DNA of 64,000 bases from Peromyscus leucopus. Taxonomy: Eukaryota; Chordata; Mammalia; Rodentia; Cricetidae. Each line of letters begins with the position of its first letter. Within the stretch, counting starts at the first letter, position 1. The position numbers and the translations under genes are program-made. The notes below the pieces were generated by a model. The model searched no databases. It saw nothing but the letters and a program-made list of their open reading frames with translations, and was not told the origin of the DNA. Location of the stretch: NCBI RefSeq assembly GCF_004664715.2, contig NC_051068.1, positions 10,904,298-10,968,297 of the forward strand, read 5' to 3'. Shown here piece by piece: positions 60,108 to 64,000 of this stretch.

Positions 60108-60350
60108 AAAGTTGTGTGTGTGCACGCACACACGCGTGCATGCATGTGAATGTGTTTCTATGCATATGTGTATCTGTATGTATGCATATGTGGGTATCTG
60201 TGTATATGTTTATGTTTTTGTGTGTGTATTTTTGTGTGCATGTGTATAGTATATGTATATTTATGTATCTATGTGTGTATGTTCATGTGTGCATGGGTAT
60301 ATATGTGTATTTGTATATGTATGTATGTGTGCAAGTGCACATGCATACAC
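60108..60350. repeat. Degenerate TG/TATG-rich tract
   Basis: About 240 bp of imperfect tgtgtatg-type repeats. Open frames rich in C, V and Y here are artefacts. Confidence 0.85.
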
Positions 60351-60369
60351 ACATGAAAGAGGGTTATTG

Positions 60370-61365
60370 TAGTTCATCTACTTTTAACTTAAAACCATAT
60401 TAATGGTGCTTCTCTCTTCTTGTTGTGAAGTTAATGATCAATGGAGATAGCATGATCTTAATGAATGACTCAAATGTGAATAACTGAATCTCATGTCTCT
60501 TGCCTTAAAAAACAGGTATTGTTAGCCCAGCTTCCAACCTCCTTCTCTCAGTCTGTTCTCTGTCCTGCCTGCTCTATCTTCTGAAGAGATCATCCATGGC
60601 CCTGTTTTCAGACACTAGGGTTTGATGTGACTACATAATCATCACCACCTGGGCCAGAGGCACCAGAGGGCATGCATTCACCTACTTATTTGGTGAAAGT
60701 AGAAACGACCTAGTTATTTAGAAATGGCAGGTTTGACAATGTATGAGATGCATGTCCTAGGCACAAACTCACAGTGTCCAAGCATTTGTATTTTAAAGGG
60801 ATCTTCAACTTTCTGACCCTTACACTTGATGTTAACAAGTTTTACAACATACAGTAAAGGTATTTGGGCTTATGGTACTATTTCCCTTTTGATGAATAGA
60901 GAAATTACTTATTGTTGAGACATAAAATTGCTGAGTATATATAAAATTCTGGACCTTTGGGCAAGGTTGACATTATGAACACAGAAATCAGCATGCTGAA
61001 CACATTGTTCCAGTCCTGATTTGAGTCTAGTATTTCTGGGTAGAAGGGTGTATGGCAGAAAGATTTCTTTTGCTAATTTTGATGACTTCAACTCTCAATT
61101 CAAATCTGATGTTAATAGTTGTCAACCTAGCATTTAGATCAGCTTGTATTTACTGTCATTATAATAAATCCCCAAGTAAAACGTTACACCACCGTTCACT
61201 GTTATAGCTGCAGTCCTTTGGAACTGTGCTTTCGTACTTGTGCTACACACTTTGGACACTGGAATAGTTATCCTGTCTTCCCCATAAGTACAGGGTGAGG
61301 TTGTAGAATTGCCACATGTCCATAAGCCACACAAGGACTCTGACTGAAAAATCAGGCAAGACTAA
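60370..61365. other. Intron of Egfem1, unassigned
   Basis: No gene or repeat recognised up to the donor of the first exon. Confidence 0.5.
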
Positions 61366-61370
61366 CTTAC

Positions 61371-61499
61371 TTTGACTGCAGTCTGCCCCGACGAAGCCAG
61401 GAGGACAGGTACAGGTGCCATGCACGCTCTCACACTGACCTCCGTTCAGGCACTTACATGTTTCTTGGCAATTTGGACCATAAGTGTCTTTTGGGCACC
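61371..61499 (-). CDS. Egfem1: Egfem1 exon: laminin-type EGF repeat (first of seven in window)
   Basis: This internal coding exon is 129 bp. It follows an acceptor ending 'cttctgtaacag' and precedes a consensus donor (AAA|GTAAGT). It enters and leaves in phase 1 and encodes one EGF-like repeat, starting GCPKDTYGPNCQ and ending CTCPPGFVGADCSQ, with eight cysteines in the laminin-type spacing. Such repeats are extracellular disulfide-bonded modules in the MEGF6/MEGF10/EGFEM1 family. It is the most 5' exon seen; the N-terminal signal peptide, EMI domain and earlier repeats would lie past 64,000. A GC-rich tandem repeat sits about 630 bp upstream in the same intron. The exon call is firm. The gene name rests on the MEGF6-like C-terminus of later exons combined with large introns. 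Confidence 0.88.
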
Positions 61500-61744
61500 C
61501 TGTTACAGAAGAGCAAAATGTCATGTGTTGTTGTAACTTGAAGCACTCAGGTGTTCAAACTCATGCCCACACCTTTCTTAACTCAATATTTCAATTATTC
61601 ATCATTGGTGATTTTAGTTGCCTTCAAGCTACCGAATCAATGATGACATGGTGATAGATAGGTGGATACATAGAAAGACACAGAGATTCCTATTCTCTCT
61701 CTCTGTCTTTTTCTCTGTCTCTCTGTCTCTCTCTCTCTGCTTAC

Positions 61745-61895
61745 TGACAGGCTGGTCTCATGGTCCCGTTGAAGACCTTCAGAGCCATGATGGACTGCCC
61801 TTCTGGAAGTGTAAGTTAAAATAAATCCTTTCCTGTCCTAAGTTGCTTTTTGTCAGGATGTTCTATCACAATAAGAGAAAAAGAATTAATGTAGG
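61745..61895 (+). mobile_element. 3' end of a rodent LTR-type repeat
   Basis: 'ggtctcatggtcccgttgaa' and 'ttaaaataaatcctttcctg' with '...ttgctttttgtcaggatgt' match the end of the rodent LTR group also seen at 51,550-51,950. Preceded by a CT-rich tract (61,697-61,738). Confidence 0.5.
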
Positions 61896-62127
61896 TCTCC
61901 CATGATGACACCATGTAAGACCTTGGTCAGAGAGGGCTCTTATTTAAGACGCATTTTACAACCTTTGCTTGAATCCTGTCTCCAAACCCACAGTTGTTCC
62001 TTGGAGCCTCAGACTGCCTTCCAGCTTAAGAAATAAAACCGCATATGGTGAAAACGAAAGTGAACACTGAAGCACTGTTCACACGAAGGCTGCTGTTCTC
62101 TAAGGGCTGCTCTTCCTCCACTCTTTC

Positions 62128-62280
62128 CCGCACTAGCCCCGCCACGCGCCAGCCCCGCCCCGCGATAGCCCCTCCCCGCGCTAGCCCCGCCCCGCGCCAG
62201 CCCCGCCCCGCACTAGCCCCTCCCTGTGCTAGCCCCGCCCCACCCCGCGCTAGCCCCTCCCCGCGCTAGCTCCTCCCGCT
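62128..62280. repeat. GC-box minisatellite
   Basis: About 150 bp built of imperfect 16-18 bp units such as ctagccccgccccgcg. Four copies contain CCCCGCCCC, an Sp/KLF-type GC box on the minus strand. It is very CpG-rich inside an AT-rich intron and 629-781 bp upstream of the first exon. It also gives a proline/alanine-rich spurious open frame on the plus strand. Confidence 0.92.
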
Positions 62281-62289
62281 CCTTTAGGA

Positions 62290-64000
62290 ACAGCATTACC
62301 AGCATTCTCAGCAGTCCCATGCCTGTGAAGTCCTTCCTCTTCTAAAATGTGTTAGAGAATGGTAAACCCGCAGTTAGCGCTGCAGTAAGATGCATGCCTT
62401 CACCCTTCTTCCATTTCCTGCGTGTCTAACTGGGTGTGTCTCATAGAACGTAATTGTCATAGTTTTATAAAATTAATGATTTACAAAAGTGTATGATGCT
62501 GAAAAATGTTTGGTGACTCGACTGGAGGCAAACAAAGAAGGAAACTGAGGATATACAGAGAGAACCAGTGTGGTCAGGCGAGCCCCTCAGGCATGCTGCT
62601 TCCTAAGAGGAGATTAAAGTGGTAGCAGGTGTTCTAGAAGTCCTAACTGGGAAGTGGACCATGGTGTGGGTATCTGTGCAAGCAAGGAAAAGAGCGTCAC
62701 TTTATAAAAAGAGACTTTTTCAAAATAACAATGTGTGTAAAGCTGTGGCTATAATTCTGAGTATAAAGAAACACCACACCCGCTGAACTGGAAGAACGGC
62801 CTAGCGTGAGTATCTAACGAATTTAAGTAACTAAGAGATGCAAAGTACAGATTTTAAGATACTTTTCCTGTGAGTTGAAGCATAGGACAGCCATTTCCAC
62901 CCAGGGACATTCGTCAATGCAGCTGTCTTATCATTGGCTTGTACTTACTAAAATCACTATTGCTTCTTTCTTTGTCATAAATAGAAAAAACATTATTTTA
63001 TCCTTCAACTTAATTATCCTTCTTAAATCAGTCCACTATATCTGATGAGGCTGACCTGCTCAAGAATATGTCATCTATAAAAAGAATATATGCACAAATC
63101 TATGGGTCACACTCATTAAATTTATATCCCAAGTATGCTGTATGGTTTATAGAAGTTGTGGTCATCTTTTTTCCAAGAATTTATTATTTTGTAGACAATT
63201 ACACTTTCTCATTAACTTCTGTGGCACATGCAAGTTAGACTTCTTGATTCATGATCACATCTCAGAGGTTCACTAAACTTAACAAGATACGCTCTGGATA
63301 TAATGATTTTACTAAGTTTGTCATAATGAAGTCAAGTCTCCCGCCCCTCCCTGCCCCCATTTCCTAATGTTCTGTTTTTATCATGGCGTCACCTTTGCTA
63401 CATCTCTTACAGTTATTCTTTCTGGAAATGTCTCCCAAGCAAGGAGTGTTGGGTTATTTTCCATTATAAAATGACTATTTCCCTCTATCCACAAATGATC
63501 TTCCCCTCTTTGATGCTAATAATAATAATTAAAAAAAAAACCACAATTTGGAATTTACTGTTCTGATTTGTTTAAATATTGAAGGCTCCATGGCAGGCCC
63601 CTCTGCTACTGCACACTGTGATCATGTGAATGGCATTTCACTTAGACAAACAAGGCTGCTACTGTATCTCGAGGCACATAGTTCCCAAGCAAATGAATAG
63701 CATTAATCTGTTTTCCCCAGTCCGTTTGCCTAGTATTTGAAAAGGTTACACATATATGGGCAAGACATTGTGACACAATTTGGCTTTATTCTGAAAAAGG
63801 AGGAAGTAAAATCTCCTCACAATGAATGTTTATGGCCACAGGCAATGTCATCAATGACAAGCTTCTATGAATGCCTTCATATCCTCCTGATCTGGGAAAG
63901 CTATTCTTACTACATTTCCCAAAGCATCTATTTGGAGCATGGAGGACCTTTCACAAAACTGACTAGTTACTGAGAACTCAGAAGAGGGTGATTCTAAATG
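62290..64000. other. Intron of Egfem1, unassigned
   Basis: No coding exon with the family's cysteine spacing is seen up to the window end, and no repeat is recognised with confidence. Confidence 0.45.

Noticed and set aside
38926..61499. Assignment to Megf10, Megf11 or Pear1
   Set aside because: Their repeats, as I recall them, do not match, and no transmembrane segment follows the last repeat.
62045..62269. Pro/Ala/Arg-rich open frame
   Set aside because: Product of the GC-box tandem repeat, antisense to the gene.
1..64000. Search for the miR-551b hairpin, which in humans lies in the EGFEM1P region
   Set aside because: Its mature sequence was not seen on either strand by eye.
1..64000. 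CRISPR arrays, operons or prokaryotic systems
   Set aside because: No spaced direct repeats and no prokaryotic genes; the window is mammalian.

Overview
This window is non-coding-rich mammalian (rodent) DNA. It carries the 3' part of one large multi-exon gene on the minus strand. The SINE and LTR complement points to a cricetid rodent (hamster, vole or deer-mouse group): the B1 copies use the 'caaagctacacagaaaaacc' type 3' half, and there are many B2/B4-type SINEs, MT/ORR1-type MaLR LTRs, and LTRs with the 'gattggttgataaataaa' signature. The genus cannot be fixed from the sequence alone.

Region 38,926-64,000 is the gene. Seven exons run from high to low coordinates: 61,499-61,371, 58,664-58,539, 51,262-51,134, 48,531-48,403, 45,469-45,341, 44,034-43,906 and 39,107-38,926. 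Each encodes one eight-cysteine laminin-type EGF repeat. Six are 126 or 129 bp and every junction is phase 1, so they join in frame with no stops. The last two repeats and the tail align best with my recollection of the C-terminus of MEGF6. The large introns and low GC argue against MEGF6 itself, so the best assignment is its paralogue Egfem1 (EGF-like and EMI domain containing 1). The EMI domain and earlier repeats would lie beyond 64,000. An in-frame stop at 38,928-38,926 probably ends the protein. The intron after the third exon uses an apparent GC donor.

Region 1-38,925 lies downstream of the gene, with no convincing protein-coding gene. It holds old L1, L2 and MIR pieces, SINEs, MaLR and ERV LTRs, microsatellites and long unassigned stretches. 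Notable structures are two long alternating purine-pyrimidine tracts, a 315-bp polypyrimidine block, a 245-279-bp-armed inverted repeat around 35.5-36.4 kb, and a CTCF-like site near 8.9 kb.

Within the introns the main items are a 3.1-kb provirus-like LTR element without recognisable genes (54.4-57.5 kb), LTR-into-SINE and L1-into-SINE nests, a hAT-type element, a GC-box minisatellite at 62.1-62.3 kb, and an unassigned candidate non-coding element at 41.2-41.6 kb. All repeat family names come from recognising consensus features by eye. No database search was possible. Boundaries of diverged repeats are approximate.
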